A DNA stretch of 64,000 nucleotides from Pseudomonadota bacterium (GCA_023451825.1 JAEXYA010000028.1:1-64000); one strand, 5' to 3'; counted from the first letter of the stretch, positions 28,928-37,845 are shown. Numbers and translations are program-made. The notes: generated by a model from the sequence alone, not told the origin.

Positions 28928-29254
28928 GTCCGCGCCATCCTCAGTGGCTATTCACGGGCAACCATCTGCATCGAAGCAGTTGCGAGTGTGCGCGAGGCGA
29001 CATGACTTGACAAGGTTTCAATCCAACCGCGCTTGGTAAGCGAGCACCAAGCACGACAACGAACTAACAATGCTGCGTGATGCGTGAAATGCCATCGGCT
29101 TTTTCAGGGCTTGAGCGGCTGTCACATTTCTAGCAAGTTCGCCCAAGCAGGCGCGGCCTCCGGCCGCATGGAAGCAATTTCAAGCATCCGTGGAGGCTTT
29201 CACAAGGCTGCGCACGTTTGTTTGCGGTAGTAAGATCATGACGCGCAATCCCGC
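28928..29254. other. 327 bp gap between the divergent GAF and LuxR-type genes
   Basis: No convincing frame is seen. TTGACA at about 29007 could be a -35 element, but no clear -10 box is placed. The hairpin GCGGCCTCCGGCCGC near 29153 is notable. Both promoters should lie in this stretch. Confidence 0.4.
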
Positions 29255-29575
29255 GTGAACAGACGGACCGACCGGGGCACCACCATGCATCGACTTCAAG
29301 CCGCAAGGCGTGACTATCTCGCCAGCGAGCGCAACCGCCATTCCCATTTGGCGACGATCTCGGCGATCGAAGCACGCTTCGTTTCGCTCAGCGAACGCGA
29401 GCGACAAGTTCTGCTCCATGTCGCATCAGGCCTCACGAACAAGCAGATCGCCGGCGCCCTCGGCATCGCCGAAGTCACCGTCAAGCTTCACCGCGGCGCG
29501 ATGATGCGGAAGATGTCGGCCCGCACATTGGTCGATCTGGTGCGTATGTGGGATACCATGGTGCGTGCGGCCTAA
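29255..29575 (+). CDS. Stand-alone LuxR/FixJ-type DNA-binding protein
   Basis: A 106-residue protein consisting almost only of a LuxR-type helix-turn-helix domain (about residues 44-104). The motif LSERERQVLLHVASGLTNKQ is followed by VTVKLHRGAMMRKM, as in FixJ-family response regulators. No receiver domain is present, so it cannot be controlled by phosphorylation in the usual way. The frame opens with GTG at 29255; ATG at 29285 (MHRLQA) is an equally likely start. Confidence 0.82.
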   Translation: MNRRTDRGTTMHRLQAARRDYLASERNRHSHLATISAIEARFVSLSERERQVLLHVASGLTNKQIAGALGIAEVTVKLHRGAMMRKMSARTLVDLVRMWDTMVRAA

Positions 29576-29582
29576 GGCCCCG

Positions 29583-31121
29583 TCAGATGCCGGGAAGCGT
29601 TGTGGCCCCCACAGATCCCACCACGGCGCCCGAGCGCACGAGCGCCAGTGCCTTCTCGATATCGGCATGGAAGTATCGGTCGTCATCGAGATGGGCGATG
29701 TCGCTACGGATACGCTTGCGCACCGCTTCGAGCGCCTCGCTTGATGTGAGCGGCGCATGGAAGTCGCATCCTTGCGCTGCAGCGAGGAACTCGATGGCGA
29801 TCACGGCAAATGCATTATCCACCATCGGAGACAGACGACGCGCGCCATGCGCGGCCATGGAGACGTGGTCCTCCTGATTGGCCGAGGTGGGGATCGAATC
29901 GACGCTGGCGGGATAAGCGCGCTGCTTGTTCTCGGACACCAGCGCTGCCGCCGTTACCTGCGCGATCATGAAGCCGGAATTGAGCCCCGGCCGCGGCGTG
30001 AGGAAGGCCGGCACGCCGGACAGCACGGGATCGACCAGCATGGCGATGCGCCGCTCGGCGATGGAGCCGATCTCGCAAACGGCGAGCGCGATCATGTCCG
30101 CCGCGAAAGCCACCGGCGCTGCGTGAAAATTTCCGCCGGACATCGCGATGTCGTCGGTATCGCCTTCACCCGTGAAGATCAGCGGATTGTCGGAGACGCC
30201 ATTGGCCTCAAGAAGCAATGTCGCGGCCGCCTGACGCAGCACATCGAGCGCCGCCCCCATCACCTGCGGCTGGCAGCGCAGGCAATATGGATCCTGCACG
30301 CGCACATCGCCGAGCCGGTGCGATTCGCGGATCGCGCTACCGGCCATCAGGCCCTGCAGCGCGGAAGCGACGGCGATCTGCCCATCATGCTTGCGGAGCT
30401 GATGGATGCGCGCATCGAACGGCGTGTCGGAGCCGCGTGCGGCATCGGTGGAGAGTGCGCCTGATACCAGCGCGTTCCTGAACAGCAACTCCGCCTCGAA
30501 CAGGCCGGCGAGGGCGCAAGCGGTCGAGAACTGCGTACCATTGAGCAGCGCGAGGCCTTCCTTGGGGCCGAGCTCGATCGGCTTGAGGCCGGCAGAGGCA
30601 AGCGCGTCGATCGCAGGCAGGCGCTTGTTGTTGGCAAAGGCTTCGCCGACACCGATCATCACCGATGTCATATGCGCGAGCGGCGCAAGATCGCCGGAGG
30701 CGCCGACCGAGCCTTGCGACGGCACCACGGGAATGATGTCATTTGCGAGCATCGCTTCGAGCAGCGCGATCGTCTCCAGCTTCACGCCGGAAAAACCCTG
30801 CGCCAACGAGGCGATCTTGAGCGCCATCATCAGCCGCGTGATGACCGGCGACAGCGGCTCGCCGATGCCCGCGCAATGCGACAGCACGATATTTTTTTGC
30901 AGCGCGACCAGATCATCCGTTGCGATGCCGACACTGGCCAGCTTCCCGAAGCCGGTATTGATGCCATAGACCGGCTCGCCCTTGGCAACGATCCGCGCCA
31001 CCGCATCGGCGCTGGCCTGGATGCGCGGGTGATGCTGCGCGCCAAGCTTCGGCACGGCGCCGCGATAGATCGCGCGCCAGTCGTCCAAGGACATCGCACC
31101 GGGTTCGAAACTGGTGGTCAT
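29583..31121 (-). CDS. hutH: Histidine ammonia-lyase
   Basis: Aromatic amino acid lyase that removes ammonia from histidine to give urocanate. The self-forming MIO cofactor triad Ala141-Ser142-Gly143 lies in GSVGASGDLAPLAHM, and the active-site tyrosine is in PVYGINTGFGKL (Tyr52). At 512 residues it has full length and the usual last motif. No hutU, hutI or hutG is adjacent, so histidine use would need genes elsewhere. A lysine-histidine choice between HAL and tyrosine lyase depends on the residue near the substrate ring: here SHCAG (His82) favours histidine or tyrosine and is not decisive. Confidence 0.88.
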   Translation of the reverse strand: MTTSFEPGAMSLDDWRAIYRGAVPKLGAQHHPRIQASADAVARIVAKGEPVYGINTGFGKLASVGIATDDLVALQKNIVLSHCAGIGEPLSPVITRLMMALKIASLAQGFSGVKLETIALLEAMLANDIIPVVPSQGSVGASGDLAPLAHMTSVMIGVGEAFANNKRLPAIDALASAGLKPIELGPKEGLALLNGTQFSTACALAGLFEAELLFRNALVSGALSTDAARGSDTPFDARIHQLRKHDGQIAVASALQGLMAGSAIRESHRLGDVRVQDPYCLRCQPQVMGAALDVLRQAAATLLLEANGVSDNPLIFTGEGDTDDIAMSGGNFHAAPVAFAADMIALAVCEIGSIAERRIAMLVDPVLSGVPAFLTPRPGLNSGFMIAQVTAAALVSENKQRAYPASVDSIPTSANQEDHVSMAAHGARRLSPMVDNAFAVIAIEFLAAAQGCDFHAPLTSSEALEAVRKRIRSDIAHLDDDRYFHADIEKALALVRSGAVVGSVGATTLPGI

Positions 31122-31165
31122 CGCGGCCTCCTCATTTGTCTAGGCATAATAGACAGAACTCTCTC

Positions 31166-31253
31166 CTGTCGTCACCCGGCTTGACCGGGTGACCCAGTAC
31201 ACACCGCGCTGCCGGTGTTTACTGGATCGCCCGGTCAAGCCGGGCGATGACAG
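31166..31253. repeat. Repeat family B variant (CCCGGCTTGACCGGG type)
   Basis: Arms TGTCGTCACCCGGCTTGACC and GGTCAAGCCGGGCGATGACA surround a CCAGTACACA...TGTTTACTGG hairpin. It lies between hutH and the LysR gene, and the LysR gene runs into it: the last codons and the TGA stop at 31235 are part of the repeat. Confidence 0.88.
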
Positions 31254-32152
31254 TGAGAGTTCAACGTCGCGCTGCCCTGCAGGCTTTCCAGCAACAATTG
31301 TGCCGGCAGGCTAAGCCCTTTGTTTCGCACCGCGATGACGAATTGCCGCTGCGCCCAGTCATTGCTGAGCGGAACGACCTTGAGCCCTAGCGTCTGCTGG
31401 ATGGCCGATGCCTCTTCCTGCGGCACGATGGCGACGGCAAGCTGCGCTGCGACGACGCGATAGGCGGCGTCCACTGTCGAGACCTGGATGCGATAGCGCA
31501 TCTGCTTGCCGGCCGCAGCGGCGGCACTCCGCTGCGTCGCCTGCATGATGCTGCGCGCGACGATATCGACATGTTCGTAATCGATCGTCTCCTCGAACGA
31601 GACCGAAGTGCGCGAAGCCAGCGCATGATCCGGATGCACGACCACCGCGAGGCGATCACGATGATAGGGATGCGTGGTCAGCCCGCGCAGATCGACGGCA
31701 TCCCAGCACACGCCGATATCGGCGCGGCCTTCCTCGACGCCGCGCACGACTTCCCAGATCTCGCGCTCTTCGAGGCTCACACGCACATCGCGATATTTTT
31801 TCGCAAAGGCGCTCACATCCTCCGGCAGCACCTGCGCGACGGCAGACTTGCTCGCAAACACCCGCACATGCCCCTGCACACCATCGGCAAAGGCGCCGAG
31901 TTCAGCCTGCATGCGATCGAGCAATTGCAAACTCTCCCGCGCATAACGCCACAACACCTCACCCGCCGCCGTCACCGTGACGCCGCGACGACCACGCTCG
32001 AGCAATTGCACGCCGGCCTCGTCTTCCATCTGGCTGATGCGTTTCGATACCGCGGACAGCACGATCGCCTCGCGCTTGGCGGCGGAGGCAATGTTGCGCT
32101 CCTCGCAGACGGCGATGAACAGGCGGAGGGAAACGGGATCGAAGCTGCGCAT
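31235..32152 (-). CDS. LysR-type regulator, probable regulator of tarD
   Basis: A 305-residue LysR-family protein with the N-terminal winged helix (DPVSLRLFIAVCEERNIASA at about 5-24) and a substrate-binding domain at about 90-290. It is divergent from the D-tartrate dehydratase gene across 241 bp and co-directional with hutH downstream, so it could act on either; divergent control of tarD is more usual. Its last residues (SHCHRPA) and stop are encoded by the family B repeat, which suggests that insertion of the repeat replaced the original C terminus. Confidence 0.88.
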   Translation of the reverse strand: MRSFDPVSLRLFIAVCEERNIASAAKREAIVLSAVSKRISQMEDEAGVQLLERGRRGVTVTAAGEVLWRYARESLQLLDRMQAELGAFADGVQGHVRVFASKSAVAQVLPEDVSAFAKKYRDVRVSLEEREIWEVVRGVEEGRADIGVCWDAVDLRGLTTHPYHRDRLAVVVHPDHALASRTSVSFEETIDYEHVDIVARSIMQATQRSAAAAAGKQMRYRIQVSTVDAAYRVVAAQLAVAIVPQEEASAIQQTLGLKVVPLSNDWAQRQFVIAVRNKGLSLPAQLLLESLQGSATLNSHCHRPA

Positions 32153-32165
32153 GAAAACTCTCAGC

Positions 32166-32249
32166 CGTCATTGCGAGGAGCCCTCGCGACGAAGCAATCC
32201 AGCCTTCGCTTGTTGCCTTCTGGATTGCTTCGCTGCGCTCGCAATGACG
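32166..32249. repeat. Repeat family A copy 3
   Basis: Arms CGTCATTGCGAGGAGC and GCGCTCGCAATGACG, with inner GCAATCCAG and CTGGATTGC. It occupies the divergent space between the LysR gene and tarD, 13 bp from the LysR start, so it could affect their promoters. Confidence 0.88.
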
Positions 32250-32393
32250 AGCAGGCCAGCCATCTTAGATCGGAACGGCTGCGATGAAAAATGACCATTT
32301 CAGAGATGGCTGAGACAAGTTTATTGCCTCAAGCCGTCCGCAAGTCTGCCGCTGTGTTGCCGCACGAAAAGACGCGAAAAACGAGGAAAAACC

Positions 32394-33557
32394 ATGCGCA
32401 TTGTCGAAGTCCGGGAGCGCACCGCTCCGATCGCCTCCCCCATCGCTAACGCCTTCATCGACTTCAGCAAAATGACGCTGAGCCTTGTTGCGGTCGTCAC
32501 CGACGTGATCCGCGACGGCAAGCCGGTGATCGGCTACGGCTTCAATTCCAACGGCCGCTACGGCCAGGGCGGCCTGATCCGCGAGCGCTTCGCGCCCCGC
32601 ATCCTCGAAGCCAAGCCCGATGATCTGATTGATTCCACGGGTGAAAACATCGATCCGCACAAGGTGTGGGCGACCATGTTCACCAATGAAAAGCCTGGCG
32701 GCCACGGCGAGCGCTCGGTGGCCATCGGCACCATCGACATGGCCGTCTGGGATGCCGTCGCCAAGATCGCGAACAAGCCGCTTTTCCGTTTGTTGTCAGA
32801 GCGTTACGGCACCACAGCGAACCCCAAAGTGTTCGTCTATGCCGCCGGTGGCTACTACTATCCGGGCAAGGGCCTCGAAGGTCTGGCCACGGAAATGAAG
32901 TCCTATCTCGATCGCGGCTATAACGTCGTGAAAATGAAGATTGGCGGCGCGCCGCTGGCCGACGACCTCAAGCGCATCGAACATGTGCTGAAACTGCTGC
33001 CTTCGGGCTGCCAGCTCGCCGTCGATGCCAATGGCCGGTTCGATCTGTCGACTGCGGTCGATTACGCCAAGGCTTTGAGGGAATACGATCTTTTCTGGTA
33101 CGAGGAAGCCGGCGACCCCCTCGATTACGAGCTGCAGGAAAAGCTCGCCGAGCATTATCCGAAGCCGATGGCGACCGGTGAAAACCTGTTCTCCATGCAG
33201 GACGCCCGCAACCTGATCCGCTACGGCGGCATGCGGAAGGACCGCGACTGGCTGCAATTCGACTGCGCCCTCTCCTACGGCCTGGTCGAATATCTCAGGA
33301 CGTTGGAAATGCTGAAGAATTACGGCTGGTCGTGGACCCGCTGCATCCCCCATGGCGGCCACCAGATGTCGCTGAACATCGCAGCCGGCTTGGGATTGGG
33401 CGGCAATGAATCGTATCCCGACCTGTTCCAGCCCTATGGCGGCTTCCCGGATGGCGTGACCGTCGAGAACGGCCATATCGTGATGCCGGAACTGCCGGGC
33501 ATCGGCTTCGAGGGCAAGTCGGATTTGATCAAGGAAATGAGGGGTTTGGCGGAGTAA
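32394..33557 (+). CDS. tarD: D(-)-tartrate dehydratase, enolase superfamily
   Basis: An enolase-superfamily enzyme that removes water from D-tartrate to give oxaloacetate. The whole sequence reads very like the characterised Bradyrhizobium enzyme, including SPIANAFIDFSKM, ANPKVFVYAAGGYYYPGKG and the C-terminal GIGFEGKSDL. The KxK motif is Lys180-Met-Lys182 and the partner base is His320 in CIPHGGHQMS. These match the known catalytic Lys184 and His322 with an offset of two. Metal ligands lie in VDANGRF, FWYEEAGDP and ATGEN. GAGGAAAAACC precedes the ATG. It is likely controlled by the divergent LysR protein. Confidence 0.94.
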   Translation: MRIVEVRERTAPIASPIANAFIDFSKMTLSLVAVVTDVIRDGKPVIGYGFNSNGRYGQGGLIRERFAPRILEAKPDDLIDSTGENIDPHKVWATMFTNEKPGGHGERSVAIGTIDMAVWDAVAKIANKPLFRLLSERYGTTANPKVFVYAAGGYYYPGKGLEGLATEMKSYLDRGYNVVKMKIGGAPLADDLKRIEHVLKLLPSGCQLAVDANGRFDLSTAVDYAKALREYDLFWYEEAGDPLDYELQEKLAEHYPKPMATGENLFSMQDARNLIRYGGMRKDRDWLQFDCALSYGLVEYLRTLEMLKNYGWSWTRCIPHGGHQMSLNIAAGLGLGGNESYPDLFQPYGGFPDGVTVENGHIVMPELPGIGFEGKSDLIKEMRGLAE

Positions 33558-33570
33558 CACCGCCACGGCC

Positions 33571-33659
33571 GTAGGGTGGGCAAAGCGTAGCGTGCCCACC
33601 ACCCCCGCCGCGACGCTAGATGGTGGGCACGGCGCAAGCGCGCCTTTGCCCACCCTACA
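33571..33659. repeat. Repeat family D copy 2
   Basis: Arms GTAGGGTGGGCAAAGCGTAG and CGCGCCTTTGCCCACCCTAC with inner GTGCCCACC and GGTGGGCAC. It ends 38 bp before the -35 box of the rplU promoter. Confidence 0.9.
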
Positions 33660-33697
33660 GAACGAGCGCCAAAGCCCTGTTTTTCCCGGACTTTTCC

Positions 33698-33725
33698 TTG
33701 ACTCCCGGCTCTCCCGCTCTATAAA
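33698..33725 (+). promoter_or_regulatory. Sigma-70 type promoter of rplU
   Basis: TTGACT (33698-33703) and TATAAA (33720-33725) are separated by 16 bp, a near-consensus housekeeping promoter. It leaves a 5' leader of about 150 nt before rplU, in which no structure was clearly recognised. The 323 bp gap between tarD and rplU is thus explained by a family D repeat, this promoter and the leader. Confidence 0.7.
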
Positions 33726-33880
33726 GCACCCTTCGGCGCAGGCCCTGCCTGGCGCCGATTGTTTTTGTGCGGGATCGCAACGTCGATCGAAAAGCCCAAA
33801 GACACCAAACCCTTATCGACTGAACAAGAAGCCGTCCCGAAGCAATTCGAGGACGGGATCGAACACGAAGGAATAGAACG

Positions 33881-34267
33881 ATGTTCGCAGTCATCAAAAC
33901 CGGCGGCCGGCAGTACCGTGTTGTTCCGGATGATGTACTTGAGATTGGCAAGATCGCTGGCGATGCCGGCACGATCGTGCAGCTTGGTGAAGTGCTCGTG
34001 CTTGGCGGTGATACGCCTGTGCTCGGCGTGCCGACCGTTGCTGGCGCCAGCGTTGCGGTTGAAATTCTCGACCACAAGCGCGGCCCCAAGGTCATCGCGT
34101 TCAAGAAGCGCCGCCGCAAGCACTCGAAGCGCAAGCGTGGTTATCGTGACGAGCTGACCCTCGTCCGCATCAGCGAGATCCTCGCCGATGGCAAGGCACC
34201 GACCAAGGGCCCGCGCCCGAAGAAGGCCGCCGCCCCGAAGGCCGCTCCGGCCGAAGCGGCTGAGTAA
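33881..34267 (+). CDS. rplU: 50S ribosomal protein L21
   Basis: A 128-residue L21 that binds 23S rRNA with L20. The N terminus MFAVIKTGGRQYRV and the rRNA-binding region KRRRKHSKRKRGYRDELT are typical. An Ala/Lys/Pro-rich tail of about 25 residues extends beyond the E. coli length, as usual in alphaproteobacteria. It is co-transcribed with rpmA 107 bp downstream. Confidence 0.97.
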   Translation: MFAVIKTGGRQYRVVPDDVLEIGKIAGDAGTIVQLGEVLVLGGDTPVLGVPTVAGASVAVEILDHKRGPKVIAFKKRRRKHSKRKRGYRDELTLVRISEILADGKAPTKGPRPKKAAAPKAAPAEAAE

Positions 34268-34374
34268 ATAGAATCGCTGCAGCAGCGGAATTATCCGCTG
34301 CGCAAATTTGAATTTCCGTGAGACAATTCCCGCAAGGAATTGATCTTTGACAAGATCGAGATCGGAGACGAGCT

Positions 34375-34647
34375 ATGGCTCATAAAAAAGCAGGCGGTTC
34401 ATCCCGCAACGGCCGCGATTCCGCTGGCAAGCGCCTCGGCGTGAAGGCGTTCGGCGGCGAGCGCGTGATTCCCGGCAACATCATTGCGCGTCAGCGCGGC
34501 ACCACCTGGCACCCCGGCCTTAATGTCGGCATGGGCACGGATCATACCCTGTTCGCCAAGGTCGAAGGTCGCGTGGAGTTTAAAGCCAAAGCCAACGGTC
34601 GCACCTTCGTGTCGGTACTCCCGATCACCCAGGCCGCGGCCGAATAA
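34375..34647 (+). CDS. rpmA: 50S ribosomal protein L27
   Basis: A 90-residue L27, whose N terminus reaches the peptidyl-transferase centre. MAHKKAGGSSRNGRDSAGKR is the standard start, with no removable N-terminal extension of the Firmicutes type. It is second in the rplU-rpmA operon and is followed by a clear intrinsic terminator. Confidence 0.97.
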   Translation: MAHKKAGGSSRNGRDSAGKRLGVKAFGGERVIPGNIIARQRGTTWHPGLNVGMGTDHTLFAKVEGRVEFKAKANGRTFVSVLPITQAAAE

Positions 34648-34716
34648 ACGGTGGACACTCACATGGAGTCCGCCGGGTCCTGTTGAACCGGCGGAGCGCC
34701 AGAATTGGGCTCCAGA

Positions 34717-34745
34717 GGGGAGGCGGGAAACCGGCCTCCCCTTTT
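34717..34745 (+). terminator. Intrinsic terminator after rpmA
   Basis: Stem GGGGAGGC (34717-34724) with GCCTCCCC (34734-34741), a 9-base loop with further pairing, then TTTT. It should end most rplU-rpmA transcripts before the acetyltransferase gene. Confidence 0.85.
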
Positions 34746-34786
34746 CGTTTGGTGCGTCGCTTCGGGGCGCACTGCAGGAGCCGACA

Positions 34787-35380
34787 ATGCTGCAGGATAT
34801 TCCAACACCTCGCCTGGCTGAGAGCAGACCAGCCGTTCTGCAAACCCAGCGCCTGACCTTGCGCAAGCCCGTGATGGCCGATGCCATTGCGGTGACCGAA
34901 CTTGCGAACGACCGCCGCATTGCCGAGAACACCCGCCGGCTGCCGCATCCCTATTCGCAGGATGATGCCGAGCAGTTTGTCGGCTCGCTTCACGACGAAG
35001 CGGCGACCGATGCGGTGTTCCTGATCGAACTCGACTATCGCCCCATCGGCATGGTCGGCATCGACTGGCGCGAACCGGATGCGCCGGAGCTCGGCTACTG
35101 GCTGGGCGTCGAACACTGGGGCCGTGGTTTCGCCACCGAGGCAGTGCGCGCGGCCATCGACTATACATTCGAGGAGTTCGCCATCGATCAGCTGATCGCG
35201 GGCGCGCGCGTCGCCAATCCGGCCTCCCGCAACATCCTTGAGAAGTGCGGTTTCCAGTGGACCGGCGTGCAGCTGCATCGCTTCGAGGCGATCGGATCGT
35301 CCACGCCGGTGGATTGCTTCCGGTTGAGCCGCGGCGTGTGGAGTTCGCTGAAGAACTGGGCGAGCACGACGAGGAGATAG
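34787..35380 (+). CDS. GNAT family acetyltransferase (RimJ/RimL-like)
   Basis: A 197-residue acetyl-CoA-dependent N-acetyltransferase. The RimJ/RimL pattern is seen as QTQRLTLRKPVMADA (residues 19-33), ELGYWLGVEHWGRGFATEA (the acetyl-CoA loop, near 100) and ASRNILEKCGF. The substrate is unknown; ribosomal protein or small-molecule amines are possible. The ATG at 34787 is preferred; the frame is open back to 34484 through the terminator. Confidence 0.88.
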   Translation: MLQDIPTPRLAESRPAVLQTQRLTLRKPVMADAIAVTELANDRRIAENTRRLPHPYSQDDAEQFVGSLHDEAATDAVFLIELDYRPIGMVGIDWREPDAPELGYWLGVEHWGRGFATEAVRAAIDYTFEEFAIDQLIAGARVANPASRNILEKCGFQWTGVQLHRFEAIGSSTPVDCFRLSRGVWSSLKNWASTTRR

Positions 35381-35381
35381 C

Positions 35382-35458
35382 CGTCATTGCGAGCGCAGCG
35401 AAGCAATCCAGAAAGCCAAGAGCTGGATTGCTTCGTCGCTTCGCTCCTCGCAATGACG
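35382..35458. repeat. Repeat family A copy 4
   Basis: Arms CGTCATTGCGAGCG and CTCCTCGCAATGACG, inner GCAATCCAG and CTGGATTGC. It fills the gap between the convergent acetyltransferase and DMT transporter genes, 5 bp from the stop of the latter. Confidence 0.9.
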
Positions 35459-35463
35459 ACGAA

Positions 35464-36381
35464 TCACACCACCGGCGGCACTTCGTCCGCGATCTTGCCG
35501 AGGCTCTGCTCACGCAGGAAAATATAGAGCCCCGCGGCGATGATGATGCCGGCGCCGATCAATGTGGCGAGCGCCGGCAGCTCATTGAAAATCAGATAGC
35601 CAAAAATCACCGCCCAGATGATCATCGTATATTGATACGGCACCACCACGCTCGCCGGCGCCAGTTTCAACGAACGGTTCACGCACATCAGCGCCGCGAT
35701 GGACACCACGCCCGCCAGGAAGAACAGGCCGAGATCGGCCACACCCGGCGTCACCCAGCCGAATGTCGTCAGCACCGCACCAAACGTGAAAGTGCCGATG
35801 AATTGCGTGGTCGCCAGCACCACATCCGGCGCCGAGCGCAGCGATCGCGTGATCAGCATCAGCGCCGCAAAGGACAGGCTGCCGCCGAGCGCGATCAGCG
35901 CCGGCCAGGTCACCATCTGCGCCGACGGCTTCAGTGCGATGATCACGCCGATGAAGCCGACACACACCGCGCTCCAGCGCCGCCATCCCACGGATTCGCG
36001 CAAAAAGATCGCCGAACCTGCAGTGACGAAGATCGGGCAGGCGAGATAATAGGTAATGACGTCGGCCAGCGGCAGATAGCCGGCGGCCCAGAAGAAGGCC
36101 GCGACCTCCAGCGTGGACAGCACCACGCGCAGCACCTGCAGCCCCGGCCGGTCCAGCGTGAGAAAATCGCCGCGGTGGCGCCAGATCATCGGCGCCAGCA
36201 GGGTCAGCGCCGCGATGGCGCGCAGGAACATCAGCTGCCCGACCGAATAGGTCGCAACCAGGTACTTTCCGATGGCGTCGCCGCAAGAGAACATGGCGAT
36301 GCCCATCAGCATCAGGCCGATACCGGCTATCCGGGCGGCGCGGTTATCCGCTGCGGTCGAAATGGTCGCAAACATGCCCAT
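35464..36381 (-). CDS. EamA/DMT superfamily transporter
   Basis: A 305-residue membrane protein with ten predicted hydrophobic segments in two EamA repeats (about residues 15-145 and 160-290). Such proteins export amino acids or other small metabolites; the substrate cannot be told. An alternative ATG lies two codons downstream. Confidence 0.88.
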   Translation of the reverse strand: MGMFATISTAADNRAARIAGIGLMLMGIAMFSCGDAIGKYLVATYSVGQLMFLRAIAALTLLAPMIWRHRGDFLTLDRPGLQVLRVVLSTLEVAAFFWAAGYLPLADVITYYLACPIFVTAGSAIFLRESVGWRRWSAVCVGFIGVIIALKPSAQMVTWPALIALGGSLSFAALMLITRSLRSAPDVVLATTQFIGTFTFGAVLTTFGWVTPGVADLGLFFLAGVVSIAALMCVNRSLKLAPASVVVPYQYTMIIWAVIFGYLIFNELPALATLIGAGIIIAAGLYIFLREQSLGKIADEVPPVV

Positions 36382-36414
36382 ATGCGCCTTTATCAGACGT
36401 CCAAATCACTCAGT

Positions 36415-36531
36415 CCCTCATCCTGAGGAGCCCGCCAAAGGCGGGCGTCTCGAAGGATGGCCGCAAACTCAGAGCCAAGCCAACTCATGGTTCGAGACGG
36501 CGCGGAAGACGCACCTCCTCACCATGAGGGT
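36415..36531. repeat. Repeat family C copy 2
   Basis: Arms CCCTCATCCTGAGGAG and CTCCTCACCATGAGGG with inner GTCTCGAAGGATGG and CATGGTTCGAGAC. It lies in the divergent gap between the DMT transporter gene and obgE, 140 bp before the obgE start. Confidence 0.88.
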
Positions 36532-36670
36532 CTGAGTTGCGGGCGGAACAGAGTTAACGTTTCCCATTGTCCTTTAGGACGCGATTGAAACCGCAGCAAG
36601 GCAGCCATTCGTCGCCTTGCGCGCGCGATGAGTTGTTGCCGCAAACAGCCCCCTGCGATACGGATACGCC

Positions 36671-37720
36671 ATGAAATTCCTAGATGAAGCCAAGGTTTAC
36701 ATCCGCTCCGGCGACGGTGGAAACGGCTGCGTGGCGTTCCGCCGCGAGAAGTATATTGAGTTCGGCGGTCCCTCCGGCGGCAATGGCGGGCGCGGCGGTG
36801 ACGTCATCATCGAAGTCGTCGACGGCCTCAACACGCTGATCGACTATCGCTACCAGCAGCACTTCAAGGCGCCGCGGGGCGTCAATGGCATGGGCAAGGA
36901 TCGCCACGGCGCCAATGGCAAGCCGATCACGCTGAAAGTGCCGGTCGGCACCCAGATCATCGACGAAGACAAAGAAACGCTGATCCACGACTTCACCAAG
37001 CTCGGCGAGACCTATGTGCTGGCCGAAGGCGGCAATGGCGGCTTCGGCAATGCGCATTTCAAGTCGTCCACCAACCGCGCCCCGCGCAATGCCAATCCCG
37101 GCCAGCCCGGCCAGGAGCGCTGGATCTGGCTGCGGCTGAAGCTGATTGCCGACGCCGGCCTCGTCGGTCTGCCCAATGCCGGCAAGTCGACCTTCCTCTC
37201 AAAAGTCTCGGCGGCGCGGCCGAAGATCGCCGACTATCCCTTCACCACGCTGCATCCGCAGCTCGGCGTGGTCGGTGTCGATGCGCGCGAATTCGTGTTG
37301 GCCGACATTCCCGGCCTGATCGAGGGCGCGCATGAAGGCGCCGGCCTCGGCGATCGCTTCCTCGGCCATGTCGAGCGCTGCCGGGTACTGCTGCATCTGA
37401 TCGACGCCACCTGCGAACATGCGGGCCAAGCCTACAAGACCGTGCGCGGCGAACTCGAGGCCTATGACGGCGACCTCGCCAATAAGGTCGAGATCGTTGC
37501 GCTCAACAAGATCGACGCGGTCGAACCGGACGAGTTGAAGAAGCAGAAAGAGCGCCTGAAGCGCGCGGCGAAGCAGACACCACTGTTGATCTCGGGCGCG
37601 ACGGGCGACGGCGTCCCGGACGCCCTGCGCGCGCTGGTCGAGGTGATCGGCGAGGCGCCGGTGTCCGACAAGGCGAAGTCTGCGGCGCAGGCCGAGCCAT
37701 GGGCGCCGGTGAATAATTGA
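36671..37720 (+). CDS. obgE: Obg/CgtA GTPase
   Basis: An essential GTPase that binds the 50S subunit and links ribosome assembly to growth state. The glycine-rich Obg fold occupies residues 1-158 (GGNGGRGGDVI). The G domain follows with GLPNAGKST (G1), DIPGLIEGAHEGAGLG (G3) and NKID (G4). Length 349 residues is standard for alphaproteobacteria. The place downstream of rplU-rpmA and upstream of proB is widely conserved. Confidence 0.96.
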   Translation: MKFLDEAKVYIRSGDGGNGCVAFRREKYIEFGGPSGGNGGRGGDVIIEVVDGLNTLIDYRYQQHFKAPRGVNGMGKDRHGANGKPITLKVPVGTQIIDEDKETLIHDFTKLGETYVLAEGGNGGFGNAHFKSSTNRAPRNANPGQPGQERWIWLRLKLIADAGLVGLPNAGKSTFLSKVSAARPKIADYPFTTLHPQLGVVGVDAREFVLADIPGLIEGAHEGAGLGDRFLGHVERCRVLLHLIDATCEHAGQAYKTVRGELEAYDGDLANKVEIVALNKIDAVEPDELKKQKERLKRAAKQTPLLISGATGDGVPDALRALVEVIGEAPVSDKAKSAAQAEPWAPVNN

Positions 37721-37727
37721 CCTACTC

Positions 37728-37811
37728 CGTCATTGCGAGCGCAGCGAAGCAATCCAGCTCTTTCTTCACTTTGCTCTGGATCGCTTCGTCGCTTCGCTCC
37801 TCGCGATGACG
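37728..37811. repeat. Repeat family A copy 5
   Basis: Arms CGTCATTGCGAGCGCAGCG and TCGCTCCTCGCGATGACG, inner CAATCCAG and an imperfect CTGGATCG. It lies between obgE and proB, 34 bp before the proB start. Confidence 0.88.
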
Positions 37812-37845
37812 ACGAGCGTTACGTCCCGCATCAAGAAGCATCACC

